Assembly (NCBI GenBank): GCA_903874585.1
Contig: CAIQSY010000248.1
Location: 1 to 6,709 of the forward strand
Source of the DNA: an uncultured Chlorobiaceae bacterium
GTDB taxonomy: Bacteria > Bacteroidota > Chlorobiia > Chlorobiales > Chlorobiaceae
Direction: 5' to 3'
Length of the DNA stretch: 6,709 nt
This document shows, piece by piece, positions 6,394 to 6,709 of this stretch. How positions within the stretch are numbered: the first letter of the stretch is position 1; every line of letters begins with the position of its first letter. Below the pieces are notes generated by a model. The model was not told the DNA's origin, searched no databases, and saw only the letters and a program-made list of their open reading frames with translations. Made by a program: the position numbers and the translations under genes.

Positions 6394-6709
6394 CAGCAAG
6401 GCAACTGTTTGCGGGAGTGCTCCTGCAAAAACTGAAGAACCTCGTCAAACGTCAAGGTTATCTGCTCAGACGTGGCAAGATTTTTCAGCGCATAACTCCG
6501 CGTTTCGTATTCAGTTGCACCAATAAATAATGCGAAGGATGCTTGCGTACGATTCGCTTCACGCATCTGCGCCTTCATGCTCCGTGCCGCCAAATCAATC
6601 TCCGCCTTGTTGCCTGCTTTGCGCAATTGCCACGCAAGCTGCATGGCGTAGTCCGCCAGCTCCTGCTGCTGCACAACCAGATAAACAAGAGGCACCTCGG
6701 CAGGAATTG
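6393..6709 (-). CDS. hisS: Histidyl-tRNA synthetase, C-terminal part
   Basis: Only the last 104 residues are present; the gene enters from the right edge. They form the class II synthetase anticodon-binding domain: strand VPLVYLVVQ, a helix (ELADYAMQLAWQLRKAG), strand KAEIDL, the segment SMKAQMREANRTQASFALFIG, then ALKNLATSEQITLTFDEVLQFL and a short tail. The KAQMREAN-to-FIG spacing and the closing T-x-EQ-x-T strand followed by a helix fit HisRS better than ProRS or ThrRS. The catalytic core lies outside the window, so the specificity call rests on this domain alone. The stop codon overlaps the next start by one base. Confidence 0.85.
   Translation of the reverse strand, partial: IPAEVPLVYLVVQQQELADYAMQLAWQLRKAGNKAEIDLAARSMKAQMREANRTQASFALFIGATEYETRSYALKNLATSEQITLTFDEVLQFLQEHSRKQLPC

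Noticed and set aside
1..6709. tRNA or rRNA genes, CRISPR arrays, insertion sequences, phage or defence genes
   Set aside because: None seen. Almost the whole window is taken up by conserved housekeeping genes on one strand, with no terminal repeats, repeat-spacer pattern or transposase.

Overview
The window carries eight genes, all on the minus strand: hisS (3' end), a glutaredoxin-like gene, a small membrane-protein gene, rimP, nusA, infB, rbfA and truB (5' end). The core is the widely conserved rimP-nusA-infB-rbfA-truB cluster for transcription elongation, translation initiation and 30S ribosome maturation. The organism is most likely a green sulfur bacterium (Chlorobi; Chlorobium or a close relative). 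NusA resembles the Bacteroidetes/Chlorobi form, IF-2 is about 1000 residues with a long Val/Pro/Glu-rich linker, and base composition looks mid-range. The genus is inference from recalled family features; no search was run.

Layout in transcription order, from high to low coordinates. From 6709 to 5927, hisS, the glutaredoxin-like gene and the membrane-protein gene are joined by two one-base TGATG stop/start overlaps, so they are probably one translationally coupled unit. From 5926 to 5798, a 129-base spacer holds a strong intrinsic terminator pointing toward rimP and ending only about 17 bases before the rimP Shine-Dalgarno. From 5797 to 584, rimP, nusA and infB follow, with gaps of 59 and 88 bases. 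The 88-base gap before infB holds a good sigma70-like promoter candidate, a G-rich tract and a 9-bp direct repeat. rbfA and truB follow at short spacing; truB runs off the left edge.

Functionally, NusA modulates pausing and termination, RimP and RbfA mature the 30S subunit, IF-2 delivers initiator tRNA, TruB makes pseudouridine 55 in tRNA, and HisRS charges tRNA-His. The window is essentially housekeeping. I found no defence, mobile or novel enzymatic system. The most interesting point is regulatory: an intrinsic terminator in the leader of the operon that encodes the termination factor NusA, an arrangement that would suit autoregulation by attenuation.
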